From assembly GCF_003605755.1 (NCBI RefSeq), contig NZ_RAHJ01000017.1, positions 1 to 64,000 of the forward strand: a stretch of DNA of 64,000 nt, given 5' to 3'. Below, piece after piece: positions 1-10,779 of this stretch. Source of the stretch: Tsuneonella suprasediminis (GTDB lineage Bacteria; Pseudomonadota; Alphaproteobacteria; Sphingomonadales; Sphingomonadaceae). How positions within the stretch are numbered: the first letter of the stretch is position 1; each line of letters starts with the position of its first letter. A program made the position numbers and the translations under genes. A model generated the notes under the pieces. It did not search any database, had not been told where the DNA came from, and saw only the letters and a list, made by a program, of their open reading frames with translations.

Positions 1-3000
1 GGCAGCGTCGCGGGCAATGACAGCACGACCAGCGGCGGCGATCTGACGTTCGAGAAGGCCAGCGATCCTTCGCACGGCACGGTCGTGGTCAACCCGGACG
101 GGACATATACCTATACCCCGAATGCCAACTACAACGGGCCGGACAGCTTCACCTATACCGTAACCGATCCGGCATCGGGCGAAACGCTGACCCGCACGGT
201 CGATATCACGGTGAACCCGGTCAACGATGCGCCGACGACTGTCGGCACGATGGTCGATCAGGCCGATATCGATGCAGGCACGGTGACCGCTATCGATGTG
301 ACCTCGTTCTTCACCGACATCGACAGCCCCACGCTGACCTACAGCGCCAGCGGCTTGCCTGCCGGGCTGACGATCGACCCGGTGACCGGCGTCATCAGCG
401 GCACGGTCGATAACTCGGCCAGTCAGGGTGGCACCGGCGGCGTGTACAGCGTGACCGTGACCGCCACCGATGGCGACGGCGCCTCGGTCGATCAGACGTT
501 TAACTGGACAGTGACCAACCCCGAACCGGTCGCCACTGACGACACCGACACCACTGCGGAAGACACGCCGGTCAGCGGTAACGTACTGACCAACGACAGT
601 GATCCCGATGGCGACACACTGAGTGTGGCGAGCTTCACCGTGGCAGGCGACCCCGCCACGCATACGGCAGGCGACACCGTGACCATCGCCGGTGTCGGTA
701 CGATCACCATCGGCAGCAATGGTGCCTATACCTTCACACCTGCCGCCAACTGGAACGGCACGGTGCCGACCATCACCTACACCGTCAGTGACGGCGAGGG
801 TGGCAGCGATACCGCCGATCTCGATATCGTGGTCGATCCGGTGAACGATGCGCCGATCACAGTGGGCACGATTGGCGATCAGGCTGACGCGGATGCGGAT
901 ACGATCACTTCGCTGGATGTGACTTCGTTCTTCGATGACATCGACAGCCCCACACTGACCTACAGCGCCAGCGGCTTGCCTGCTGGTCTGACCATCGATC
1001 CGGTGACCGGCGTCATCAGTGGGACGGTCGATAACTCAGCCAGTCAGGGTGGCACCGGCGGCGTCTATAGCGTGACCGTGACCGCCACCGATGGCGACGG
1101 CGCCTCGGTCGATCAGACGTTTAACTGGACAGTGACCAACCCCGAACCGGTGGCGACCGACGATACCGACAGCACCAACGAAGACACGCCGGTCAGCGGC
1201 AATGTGCTGACCAACGACAGCGATCCCGATGGCGACACACTGAGTGTGACCAGCTTCACCGTGGCAGGCGACCCCGCCACCCATGCAGCAGGCGACACCG
1301 TGACCATCGCCGGTGTCGGCACGATCACCATCGGCAGCACCGGTGCCTATACCTTCACGCCCGATGCCAACTGGAACGGCACGGTGCCGACCATCACCTA
1401 CACCGTCAGTGACGGCGAGGGGGGCAGCGATACCGCCGATCTCGACATCACCGTCGATCCGGTGAACGATGCGCCGATCACAGTGGGCACGATTGGCGAT
1501 CAGGCTGACGCGGATGCGGATACGATCACTTCGCTGGATGTGACTTCGTTCTTCGATGACATCGACAGCCCCACGCTGACCTACAGCGCCAGCGGCTTGC
1601 CTGCTGGCCTGACCATCGATCCGGTGACCGGCGTCATCAGCGGCACGGTCGATAACTCGGCCAGTCAGGGTGGTGCCGGCGGCGTGTACAGCGTGACCGT
1701 GACCGCCACCGATGGCGACGGTGCTTCGGTCGATCAAACTTTCGACTGGACGGTGACTAACCCTGGGCCGGTGGCGACGGACGACACCAACAGCACCAAT
1801 GAGGACACGCCAGTCAGCGGTAATGTACTGACCAACGACAGCGATCCCGATGGCGATACGCTGAGTGTGACGAGCTTCACAGTGGCAGGTTACCCGGCCA
1901 CTATCAGCGCAGACACTCCCTTGACCATCATTGGTGTCGGCACGATCACTATCGGCAGCAACGGTGCCTATACCTTCACACCTGCCGCCAACTGGAGCGG
2001 CACGGTGCCGACCATCACCTACACTGTCAGTGACGGCGAGGGGGGCAGCGATACCGCCGATCTCGATATCACGGTCGATCCGGTGACCGATCTGACGGCG
2101 GCTGACGACAGTGCGACCACTGATGAAGACACACCGGTGAACGGCAGCGTCGCGGGCAATGACAGCACGACCAGCGGCGGCGATCTGACGTTCGAGAAGG
2201 CCAGCGATCCTTCGCACGGCACGGTCGTGGTCAACCCGGACGGGACATATACCTATACCCCGAATGCCAACTACAACGGGCCGGACAGCTTCACCTATAC
2301 CGTAACCGATCCGGCATCGGGCGAAACGCTGACCCGCACGGTCGATATCACGGTGAACCCGGTCAACGATGCGCCGACTATTACAGGCGGCAATCAGTCT
2401 GGCGGCGTGATCGAAGCGGGTAAACTCGACGATGGCACTCCGACCGCAGGCATTCCCGATGCAGAGGGGCAATTCCTTGCCAGCGATGTCGAAGGCGACA
2501 CGTTGACATGGAGCGTCGCCGGAACGCCCGATACGACTTATGGCCAGTTCAGCATCGATGCGTCGACCGGCGAGTGGACTTATGAACTGAACAACGCGCT
2601 GCCTGCAACGCAGGCGCTCAACGAAGGCGATAGCGTCGAACTGACCTATACGGTTCAGGTCAGTGATGGAAATGGCGGCATAACAACGCGCGATGTTGTC
2701 ATCACCGTTACGGGCACGAATGACGTGCCCGTTGCCATTGCCGATACCGATGCCGTGACGGAATCGGGTGTCCTCGACGGAGGCAACACCGCTACTGCCG
2801 GGGTCGATACGGCCAACGGTAGTGTGCTGACCAACGACAGCGATGTCGACGATGGCGAAACAGCGACGTTGACGGTCAGCGAAGTGGGCTTCGGCAGTAC
2901 ATCTGGCACAGTCGGCTCAAGCCTGTCGGGCACTTACGGCACTCTGGTGCTCTCCTCGAACGGCAATTATGTTTACTCGCTGGATAACACCAATTCTGAC

Positions 3001-6000
3001 ACGCAGGCTCTGAAGCAGGGGCAGTCGGTAACGGAAACATTCACTTACACCGTAGTGGATGCAAATGGCGCCTCAGACACCAGTACGCTGACGATAACTG
3101 TCACGGGAACGAACGACCGCCCGGTCATCACATCCGATGCCGCCGCCGCGACCGGTGAGGTTATCGAGGCGGGGACCGGCGTAGTCGGCGACGACACGGC
3201 AACCGGAACTCTGACGGCATCCGATGTCGATACCGATGCGACGCAGACGTGGAGCATCGCGACCACCAACGGAACATACGGCACGATTTCAATCGATCCG
3301 TCCACCGGCGAGTGGACTTACACCCTCGACAATACCAGAGCGGCAACCCAGGCTCTGAATGATGGCGATACCGAAACCGATACCTTCATTGCTCGCGTTA
3401 CCGATGAATTCGGCGCCTATCGCGAACAGGTTATCACTATCAATGTCACTGGGTCCAACGACGACCTGACGGGGACTGAAGCGAACGCGGTCGTGCCGCT
3501 GAACGAAGACAGCGCGGCCACCGGAACCTTGCAGGATTACGTCTCCGATGTGGACGACGTGATTGAGCTCACTGGCTTCAGCGTCGATGCCAATGGCGAT
3601 GGTATAGCGGAAAACTATCTCCCGGGTGCGACAGTCTCGCTTGCCGATGTGGACGGAAACCCGCGCGGTACGCTGACGATTGCCGAAAATGGCGATTACA
3701 CGTTTACGCCGGCGGCAAATTATTCCGGCACAGTTCCGACAGTGTCCTACACGCTGGCGGAAACCACCGGTGGTTCGGGAACCGTATCGCAAACCATCGA
3801 ATTCGAGATCACGCCGGTGGCCGATGCACCGACGATGGAAGCGAACAAGACAGTCAATACGACTGAAGATACAGCGCAATCGCTGGGCCTGATCGTGCCG
3901 GGAATTACCGACAGTGGCACCGGAACGGTCAATGGCGACAATCCGGAGCGTTTGGGCGAAATCACGCTGACGATCGGCGGTCCGGGGGCCAGCGGTGTCA
4001 CTCTGTCCACCGGTGCGACTGTGCTGACGCCGGTAGGTGGCCAGATCACAATCGTTCTGACCGATGTGGACCATGTCTCCAGCGTGCCGGCAGAGAATAA
4101 CGCGTCGGGTATCTATTACCTTTCGTCCATCGAATATGCGACGCTGGCTGCCAATCCGACGCCGGAAAGCGGGCAGGACTTCACTGTCACGGTGAGTGCC
4201 ACCAGCTACGAAGTCGACGGCAGCGGTGCGATTCTGACAGGCGTTGCCGGGGCGACCAGCACGCAGGTTATCGATGTCGATGTTCTGGCCGTAACCGATG
4301 GCGCGACACTGACGATTGACGGTGGAAACAGCGTCAATATCGACAGTTCAGAGGATACGGTGATCGATCTGTCCGGGCGGTTTGCAGTGGCGCGCATCGA
4401 CAGCGATGGCGCGTCCGGCACCGACAACGACGGAAGCGAGCAGCATTGGTACGAAGTGTCGGGACTGCCGAACGGAACAGTGGTGACCATCAATGGCGTG
4501 GCCACTACGATCAGTTCGGGGACTCCGGTTGCGATTTCTGCCGCATCCAGTTCGCTCGCCGCGCCGACAATCACGATCAACCCGCCGCGTAATTTCAGCG
4601 GCGATCTGGAAGACGTGAGTATCACCCTCAAATCACGCGATACGGATAGCGATTCCACGGGAACTATCGACACTGTTTCCAGTTCGGTCGATCTCAACCT
4701 GTATATCGCGCCGGTCGCGGGCGACGTGACGGCCAGCAATGTCACCACTGCGGAAGACACCGCTGTGGCGTTCCTAGCCGGGGTCCGCGTAACCGATACC
4801 GGATCGAGTGCAGGCACAGAAGTGATCGATTCAGTCGCCTTCACTGTGCCGACCGATTGGGTGGTGACCGCGCCCCCGGCTTCTGCCGGGTGGAGCTATA
4901 CTCTGAATAGCGGTGCGGCCACGATCACATTCGACGACACGCTTACCGAAGCGCAGCGCGAAGCGATCCTGGATGCGTTTACGATCACTCCGCCCGCGCA
5001 CAGCAGTGCGGATACCACCATCGCACTGTCGATCACCAGCACTGACAGCAATACGGTCAACAGTGTGGATGTCAGCGACACCGATACGGTTAGCCGCAAT
5101 GTGAAGATTACAGTCACTCCGGTTGCGGAGCGGACCGACACCGATAGCGACAATGTCGGCGGCAACGATGTGACGATGATCGACGATCACGAGTATTCGG
5201 TTGCCGGGCAGGAAGACGCATGGTTCGCGCTCGGCACGAATTACACCGGCACGTCGAATACGAGCGGTGGCTACGATCTGCTGACAGGCTGGTCGAACGC
5301 AGACAGCGATGAATTCACCTATGCGGTTCTGACGCCGTCTCTGGCATCCGATACCCCTGCCGATAGTGTGATCGGGACTGAGTTCCGTTATTCTACCGAT
5401 GGTGGCTCGACCTGGGTCACGCAGACATACGTTGGTGAGCCGATCTGGGTGGCTCAGCAGTATCTCGATACCTTGCAGGTCAAATTGCCTGCCGATGTGG
5501 CGGGTACGCTGACAGTTGGCGTTCAGGCGGGGACTGTCGATTACGACGACGATGCGGACGTAGCTACCGCTCCGCTCAACCCACCGAAAGTCAGCGGAAC
5601 GGGCGTCAATGTCGCGGTAAGCGGATCGGCCACTCTCTCGCTTATCAAGTTCGACCCGGTTGCCGATGCAGTGACGATGGCGCTCAATGGCCGTGCTTCC
5701 GGTGTGGAAGACAGCACCATTCCGCTGGCTATCAAGACAACCAGTTCGGATGCGTCTGAAACATTCAATCTGACTATTTCGGACATTCCCGTTGGCGCGA
5801 CTGTCACTTACGGGACAGGGGCAGGGGCGGTGACGTTCACCTCTACATCTGGGAATACCAGCTTCGAAATTGCGGATTTCAGCAACAGCACACCGCTGTC
5901 GATTACGCCGCCGCTCGACAGCAATGACGATTTCCAGCTCACGGTGAGCGCGGTGTCGGTCGATGGTACGTCGACGTCTGCGCCCGTATCGCGCACAATC

Positions 6001-9000
6001 GACGTCGCCGTTACGGGCGTTGCCGATGTGGCAACGATCACGTTACCTGCTGTTGAATACACGACGACCGAAGCCGTGCTGGATTCAGGTAATCACCGTA
6101 CTGTGCTGAGCGATGTGATAACTGACGTTGCGTCAAACGATGGCGACGGTTCGGAAGCGACCACACTGCGGATCACAGGCCTTGCCGAAGACTTCAACGT
6201 AGTCGGCGCGACTATGGTGGTGTCGGGCACGGGCGCTGAACGTGTGTGGGTCGTATCGGCCAGCAATCTGGCGAACGTTTCGATTGAAACGCCGCCGAAT
6301 TACAGCGGGACGGTCGGTTTCAAGGTGGCTGCGGTCACAACAGAAAACGACGGCGATTCCCGCACCGGCGACCTTGTCGATGTTAGCTTCACTGTCACAC
6401 CTTCGCCCGAAGCGGTGATCACCGACAGTGCTACGCTGGTCGAAGATCAGGTGACCGCGCTAAATCTGGCGATTGTCCAGCAGGGCGGGGATGGCAACGA
6501 AACGCTGGGTCAGGTGTATATCGACCAGAATTACGCTGTCGGGGCGGACTATACGCTGTATCTGGGTGGCGTGCCGATCGAAACCGTAGGGTTGGCGACG
6601 ACCAACATCTCCGGTGTCGATTACTACATCGTACCGGCGGGTCAGGTATCCGATCTGGGCGCTCTGGGCGCTGCAAACCTCGATGGAAGTCTCGGCACGC
6701 TGGACTTCCTTTACGAAGTGATCGATCCGTCGAACGACGGAACGCTTGCACCTGTGACCGAAACCAAGCCCGGTTCGCTTACATTGTCTGCCAGCCCGGT
6801 AACCGATCCAATCGATGCATCGATTACCGGTATCAATCTGACAACGGCGACAGGTTCGACAGCGGACAACGTTGCTGGCGACGATGCCTTGCCCGACACC
6901 GCCACAGTCACCGGCAGAGGCGCGGTGGTCGTGAACATGCATGTGGATTCCGCCGATATCGACGGAAGCGAGCATCTGGTGCGTATTCTGATCGATGGTG
7001 TTCCCGATGGCGTGACCGTGAGCGGCGCCTCGCAAATCGGTGCTGGCAGTTGGTTGCTGGTTTACGAAGCGGGCGACGCAATCTCGATCGGTTCGGGCGG
7101 AATAGACGTGCCGGTTGAATTCGTCGTCGGGATCGGCGCGGGTGATGGAGCTGCGAATATCACGATGACTGCGCTGGCGCAGGATCAGGGGCAGTCGCCA
7201 AATACACCGGCGGGTATCCAGACCGATACCGTAGGCTGGACGCTGAACACCGATCTCGGCACCGGTGGAGAATTCGCGCCGCCAACTATCGATGACTGGA
7301 GTTATAACGGCACGCCCGGTACGGAAGATACCGTCTTCGCACTGGGCGATGTGATCGATTCCGCTGTGTCCGTTGCGGATACAGGGCTCGATTACAGTTA
7401 CACCGTTACCCTGACCGACCTGCCGCCGGGCAGCGTCGTTACCGGAATGATTCTGACGACTATCGGTGGTGTGCCGACATGGACTGCCACGACTACGGTT
7501 CCGGCCGGCGGCGATAGTCAGGCTGCGCTCGATGCACTGCTGGATGGCATTACCGTTACGCCACCGGCAGACAGCAATAACAACAACGCCAGCTTCGCGT
7601 TCGATGCCAAACTGATGGCGTCCGTCGTCGGCGGGCCGAGTGTTGAGGCTGACGAGCGGGCGGAAATGCCGGTTACTCCGGTGACGGACGAAGCCGCTAT
7701 TTCCATCGCAGTTGCGGATGTGGACGAAGGCACCGACAGCGTGGTTGCCACGATTGCAGTCAGCGATCCGGCAGATGGTGCGTTCGGCCAGATCGTGGAC
7801 GGCAAAGTCTATGTTCAGGTCGCAACCACCAATAATGACGGCGGCACAGTAACCGATGCAGGCGGGCTTGAAGTTCCGCTGACCACTGTGACCGGCGTGG
7901 CCGGGGTGCCCGATGGCGATTACTATGTCCTCGATGTGGGCACCGACGGTGGAGCGGTAGAACTCACCTACACCGCCGCGACCGGAGACACGCTGGTGCC
8001 GGGCGATGTAACATTCACGGCTATCGCGCAGACGCAGGAAGTGGGTGCCGCCAATATCGAAACGGCATCGAGTTCCGGCACAGCAGTGGTCGAAATCGCC
8101 AATAACGGCGTGACGGTTATCAGCCAGCCTGTCGTGGGTGACGAATCCGATGCCGCTGACAAGACCAACGCGATTGAGTTGAGCGGCCTGTCGGTTGCGC
8201 TGAATGACAACGATGGTTCGGAAACGATCCAGTCGATCCTGCTGGCGGGTGTGCCGGTCGGGTTCCTGCTCTATGTCGGGAACAGCGCGGGTGACGCGAC
8301 TCTGGCCGATCAGGCGTCGAACGCTGGCGGCGATGGCATAACCAATACATGGGTGCTGTCTTCCGATGGAACACTGCCCCCATATGTCGCGATCCTGCCC
8401 GCGCCGAACTGGAGTGGTACGCTATCCGATCTGGCATTGGTGGTGGAATCGGGCGAGACCAGCCTCGACACAGTGCGTGTGGACACGGTCCCGCTCGAAG
8501 TGCTCACCGTAAATGCTGTTGCCAATGGTCTGACTATCGATCCGACACTGTCGTTCGGCCACGAAGGCAGTATTATCGATCTGAACCTCAACGCTGCGAT
8601 GGCGGATGCTGTTGCCGCAAGCGCAGCGGTTGCGGATGAGAGCACGGAAACGACTACCCTGCAGCTCACCGGTCTGGGTGAATTCGCGGCGTTCTACATC
8701 GGTAGCGATCTGATCGCCGGTGTAACCTATGACTCAGCGACCGACACCTACACCATAACCGGCCTTTCGCAGGACGATCTGGACGATCTCGGCTTCGTTC
8801 AGGCTGAATCGGCGCTGGTCGATCAGGACAATACTACTGCCGGTACCCAGATCGAGGTGACGGCGTGGACGGTGGAAAGCGGCAACGGCGCAGAGTCTGC
8901 CCATGTCAGCGATATGATGACACTGGCAGTCTCTCCCACTCTCGCCACGACGGGGAATGACAATCTGATCTGGGATGGCGAAGCGATCAATGGGCGGGCC

Positions 9001-9333
9001 GGGACCGACACCGTTGCGCTGCGTTATGGCGAGGATCTGGATCATGGCGATCTCGCCAGCTTGCTGCAGAACGTCGAAGTGCTCGACCTCTCGGTGCCGG
9101 GCAGCAACAGCATCACTGGCGGGCTTTCGATCTCCGATGTGCTGGCGATCACCGGATCGAGCACTGGCACACTGACGATCGATGGCGATGCGGAAGATTC
9201 GGTCGAACTGTCGAGTGCAGACGATTGGACGACCGATGGTATCGTGACCAACGGCCATCTTATCTACACCAGCACATCTTCGGGTGTTTCGCTGTCGATC
9301 GACGAGGACATTCATGTGTCTTACGCAGCTTGA
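1..9333 (+). CDS. Giant repeat adhesin exported by type I secretion (5'-truncated by window edge)
   Basis: The frame is open from base 1, so the true start lies left of the window; at least 3110 residues are present. The protein is almost entirely Asp/Thr/Gly/Val-rich beta-sandwich repeats: Tandem-95/cadherin-like units with NDAP and EDTP signatures at the N side, then VCBS-like units (GTND motifs, about nt 2380-3470), then many divergent Ig-like domains. The last 130 residues carry one RTX-like stretch (GNDNLIWDG), an LQNVEVLDLS segment and a hydrophobic/acidic tail typical of C-terminal type I secretion signals. The TolC-like and ABC/MFP genes that follow on the same strand support export of this protein. 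By family it would be a large surface adhesin acting in attachment or biofilm formation. I saw no N-terminal retention module because that end is missing. Confidence 0.9.
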   Translation, partial: GSVAGNDSTTSGGDLTFEKASDPSHGTVVVNPDGTYTYTPNANYNGPDSFTYTVTDPASGETLTRTVDITVNPVNDAPTTVGTMVDQADIDAGTVTAIDVTSFFTDIDSPTLTYSASGLPAGLTIDPVTGVISGTVDNSASQGGTGGVYSVTVTATDGDGASVDQTFNWTVTNPEPVATDDTDTTAEDTPVSGNVLTNDSDPDGDTLSVASFTVAGDPATHTAGDTVTIAGVGTITIGSNGAYTFTPAANWNGTVPTITYTVSDGEGGSDTADLDIVVDPVNDAPITVGTIGDQADADADTITSLDVTSFFDDIDSPTLTYSASGLPAGLTIDPVTGVISGTVDNSASQGGTGGVYSVTVTATDGDGASVDQTFNWTVTNPEPVATDDTDSTNEDTPVSGNVLTNDSDPDGDTLSVTSFTVAGDPATHAAGDTVTIAGVGTITIGSTGAYTFTPDANWNGTVPTITYTVSDGEGGSDTADLDITVDPVNDAPITVGTIGDQADADADTITSLDVTSFFDDIDSPTLTYSASGLPAGLTIDPVTGVISGTVDNSASQGGAGGVYSVTVTATDGDGASVDQTFDWTVTNPGPVATDDTNSTNEDTPVSGNVLTNDSDPDGDTLSVTSFTVAGYPATISADTPLTIIGVGTITIGSNGAYTFTPAANWSGTVPTITYTVSDGEGGSDTADLDITVDPVTDLTAADDSATTDEDTPVNGSVAGNDSTTSGGDLTFEKASDPSHGTVVVNPDGTYTYTPNANYNGPDSFTYTVTDPASGETLTRTVDITVNPVNDAPTITGGNQSGGVIEAGKLDDGTPTAGIPDAEGQFLASDVEGDTLTWSVAGTPDTTYGQFSIDASTGEWTYELNNALPATQALNEGDSVELTYTVQVSDGNGGITTRDVVITVTGTNDVPVAIADTDAVTESGVLDGGNTATAGVDTANGSVLTNDSDVDDGETATLTVSEVGFGSTSGTVGSSLSGTYGTLVLSSNGNYVYSLDNTNSDTQALKQGQSVTETFTYTVVDANGASDTSTLTITVTGTNDRPVITSDAAAATGEVIEAGTGVVGDDTATGTLTASDVDTDATQTWSIATTNGTYGTISIDPSTGEWTYTLDNTRAATQALNDGDTETDTFIARVTDEFGAYREQVITINVTGSNDDLTGTEANAVVPLNEDSAATGTLQDYVSDVDDVIELTGFSVDANGDGIAENYLPGATVSLADVDGNPRGTLTIAENGDYTFTPAANYSGTVPTVSYTLAETTGGSGTVSQTIEFEITPVADAPTMEANKTVNTTEDTAQSLGLIVPGITDSGTGTVNGDNPERLGEITLTIGGPGASGVTLSTGATVLTPVGGQITIVLTDVDHVSSVPAENNASGIYYLSSIEYATLAANPTPESGQDFTVTVSATSYEVDGSGAILTGVAGATSTQVIDVDVLAVTDGATLTIDGGNSVNIDSSEDTVIDLSGRFAVARIDSDGASGTDNDGSEQHWYEVSGLPNGTVVTINGVATTISSGTPVAISAASSSLAAPTITINPPRNFSGDLEDVSITLKSRDTDSDSTGTIDTVSSSVDLNLYIAPVAGDVTASNVTTAEDTAVAFLAGVRVTDTGSSAGTEVIDSVAFTVPTDWVVTAPPASAGWSYTLNSGAATITFDDTLTEAQREAILDAFTITPPAHSSADTTIALSITSTDSNTVNSVDVSDTDTVSRNVKITVTPVAERTDTDSDNVGGNDVTMIDDHEYSVAGQEDAWFALGTNYTGTSNTSGGYDLLTGWSNADSDEFTYAVLTPSLASDTPADSVIGTEFRYSTDGGSTWVTQTYVGEPIWVAQQYLDTLQVKLPADVAGTLTVGVQAGTVDYDDDADVATAPLNPPKVSGTGVNVAVSGSATLSLIKFDPVADAVTMALNGRASGVEDSTIPLAIKTTSSDASETFNLTISDIPVGATVTYGTGAGAVTFTSTSGNTSFEIADFSNSTPLSITPPLDSNDDFQLTVSAVSVDGTSTSAPVSRTIDVAVTGVADVATITLPAVEYTTTEAVLDSGNHRTVLSDVITDVASNDGDGSEATTLRITGLAEDFNVVGATMVVSGTGAERVWVVSASNLANVSIETPPNYSGTVGFKVAAVTTENDGDSRTGDLVDVSFTVTPSPEAVITDSATLVEDQVTALNLAIVQQGGDGNETLGQVYIDQNYAVGADYTLYLGGVPIETVGLATTNISGVDYYIVPAGQVSDLGALGAANLDGSLGTLDFLYEVIDPSNDGTLAPVTETKPGSLTLSASPVTDPIDASITGINLTTATGSTADNVAGDDALPDTATVTGRGAVVVNMHVDSADIDGSEHLVRILIDGVPDGVTVSGASQIGAGSWLLVYEAGDAISIGSGGIDVPVEFVVGIGAGDGAANITMTALAQDQGQSPNTPAGIQTDTVGWTLNTDLGTGGEFAPPTIDDWSYNGTPGTEDTVFALGDVIDSAVSVADTGLDYSYTVTLTDLPPGSVVTGMILTTIGGVPTWTATTTVPAGGDSQAALDALLDGITVTPPADSNNNNASFAFDAKLMASVVGGPSVEADERAEMPVTPVTDEAAISIAVADVDEGTDSVVATIAVSDPADGAFGQIVDGKVYVQVATTNNDGGTVTDAGGLEVPLTTVTGVAGVPDGDYYVLDVGTDGGAVELTYTAATGDTLVPGDVTFTAIAQTQEVGAANIETASSSGTAVVEIANNGVTVISQPVVGDESDAADKTNAIELSGLSVALNDNDGSETIQSILLAGVPVGFLLYVGNSAGDATLADQASNAGGDGITNTWVLSSDGTLPPYVAILPAPNWSGTLSDLALVVESGETSLDTVRVDTVPLEVLTVNAVANGLTIDPTLSFGHEGSIIDLNLNAAMADAVAASAAVADESTETTTLQLTGLGEFAAFYIGSDLIAGVTYDSATDTYTITGLSQDDLDDLGFVQAESALVDQDNTTAGTQIEVTAWTVESGNGAESAHVSDMMTLAVSPTLATTGNDNLIWDGEAINGRAGTDTVALRYGEDLDHGDLASLLQNVEVLDLSVPGSNSITGGLSISDVLAITGSSTGTLTIDGDAEDSVELSSADDWTTDGIVTNGHLIYTSTSSGVSLSIDEDIHVSYAA
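220..2082 (+). repeat. Three near-identical 621-bp tandem repeats inside the adhesin gene
   Basis: Units of exactly 621 bp (207 codons) start at 220, 841 and 1462, each beginning at a GT(C/G)AACGATG motif. They differ by scattered substitutions only. A separate 237-bp segment at 1-237 recurs at 2143-2379 with identity as far as I can read. The repeats are in frame and each encodes two beta-sandwich modules. Confidence 0.9.
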
Positions 9334-9347
9334 CGGTGCCAGATATG

Positions 9348-9381
9348 CAGCTCGCCTGCCGTGTGTGCGACAGGCGAGCTG
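9348..9381 (+). terminator. Strong stem-loop between adhesin and secretion genes
   Basis: An 11-bp perfect stem (CAGCTCGCCTG at 9348-9358 with its complement at 9371-9381) closes a 12-nt loop, 14 bases after the adhesin stop. No T-tract follows. It could attenuate transcription or protect a processed mRNA end between the adhesin and the secretion genes. Confidence 0.55.
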
Positions 9382-9402
9382 GCTGAGCGGCGGACAGCCA
9401 CT

Positions 9403-10779
9403 GTGATATTCGGGTTGTTTCATTCAGCGTCCAGCTATCGGGTGCTGGCGATGGTCGCGGCCGGGGGATTGCCTCTGGCCGCGACTGCGCCTGTGCCTGC
9501 CGTCGCACAGATCGCGTCGCCTGCCGAACCGATGGACATGACGCAGGCCGTTCAGGCGGCTGTGCGTGCGCACCCCAGTATTCGCGGGGCACGGGCGCAG
9601 GAACGGCAGGCAGCGGAAGGTGTGGAGGCGGCAAAGGCCGGATATCGCCCGCAAGTTACCGGGGGGGTGGAAAGCCAGATCAACACTTATCGCAACAGCA
9701 GCTACGATTCCCGCTTCGTTTATACGGCAACGCTCAATGCATCGCAGATGCTGTACGATTTCGGCAAAGTTGCCGGGGCCAAACGGCAGGCGCAAGCAGG
9801 CGTTCGGGCAAGCGAGGCGCAAGTCGAACTGGCGATGGACGAGATTATCGTTCGAACCGCGCAAGCGTGGGTCGATGCGCGCACTCAGCAAAGGCTGGTG
9901 CAGATCGCCCGCGAGCAACTGGATGCAGTAACTTATATCAGAGGTCTGGTGCGCGAACGGGTGGAGAAAGGCGCGACTTCGCGGTCCGATCTCGAACAGG
10001 CCAATTCGCGCCTCGATTCATTGCAGTCGTTGCTTCTTGCTGCGGAGGCGGACGCGCAGCGGGCCCGTCTCACACTGATGCACCTGACCGGGCAGATCGC
10101 GCCGGTGGCGATCAAAGGCGACATCCCCGCTTTCCTGCAAAACGAAGCGTGCGAAGTGACCGCCGATGCCGATACCCCCGCCGTGCGGGTGGCGCAGGCG
10201 CAGCTCGACGGCGCACAGGCGCAACTGGACATTGCCAAGGCGGAACGCCTGCCGACCGTCTCGCTCGACGGCAGCGTGGGATACGCGCTGACCGATGGTT
10301 CGCGCCTGTATGGCGAATACCGGACGACAGGCCAGTTCGGCGTGAATTTTTCGATGCCGCTATATCAGGGTGGCGCGGCCGGCGCGCGGGAACGCGGCGC
10401 AGAATATCAGCTGCGCGCTTATGAAGACGCGGTCCGGCAGGCCCGGCTGGAAGAACGGCAAGGGCTGGCCGATGCGCGGGCGCAGGCAGCGGGATGGGCG
10501 TCGCGGGCACCTGTCATGGAAACCCGCGTGAACAGCATCGACGCCACCCGCGATCTCTATCGGCAGCAGTATCTGGAGCTGGGCACACGCTCGCTGCTCG
10601 ATCTGCTGAATGCAGAACAGGAATATTACAGCGCCCGCGTCGATCAGGCGCAGGGGCTTTATGCCCAATACCGGCTGGCCGTGCAGTGCCTCTATCACAG
10701 CGACCGGTTGCGCAGTGCGTTCGGTGTGGATCAGGCATCCGCTGAACCGGCGCCCGATTTTGTGGGGCCGGTTGAATGA
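9403..10779 (+). CDS. TolC-family outer-membrane channel of the type I secretion system
   Basis: Outer membrane efflux protein of about 458 residues with two repeated TolC-type coiled-coil regions (for example SRSDLEQANSRLDSLQS and SLLDLLNAEQEYYSARVDQAQ) and beta-strand segments such as FSMPLYQGG. It should form the outer-membrane exit duct for the adhesin. I chose the GTG at 9403 because it precedes a plausible signal peptide ending AVAQ; an in-frame GTG at 9361 lies inside the stem-loop and is less likely, and ATG at 9451 is another option. The stop overlaps the start of the next gene (ATGA), implying coupled translation. Confidence 0.88.
   Translation: MIFGLFHSASSYRVLAMVAAGGLPLAATAPVPAVAQIASPAEPMDMTQAVQAAVRAHPSIRGARAQERQAAEGVEAAKAGYRPQVTGGVESQINTYRNSSYDSRFVYTATLNASQMLYDFGKVAGAKRQAQAGVRASEAQVELAMDEIIVRTAQAWVDARTQQRLVQIAREQLDAVTYIRGLVRERVEKGATSRSDLEQANSRLDSLQSLLLAAEADAQRARLTLMHLTGQIAPVAIKGDIPAFLQNEACEVTADADTPAVRVAQAQLDGAQAQLDIAKAERLPTVSLDGSVGYALTDGSRLYGEYRTTGQFGVNFSMPLYQGGAAGARERGAEYQLRAYEDAVRQARLEERQGLADARAQAAGWASRAPVMETRVNSIDATRDLYRQQYLELGTRSLLDLLNAEQEYYSARVDQAQGLYAQYRLAVQCLYHSDRLRSAFGVDQASAEPAPDFVGPVE

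Noticed and set aside
1036-2472. Long minus-strand ORF (478 codons)
   Set aside because: It lies opposite the adhesin repeats; the long open frame is a by-product of repeated high-GC codons and has no domain or start signal.
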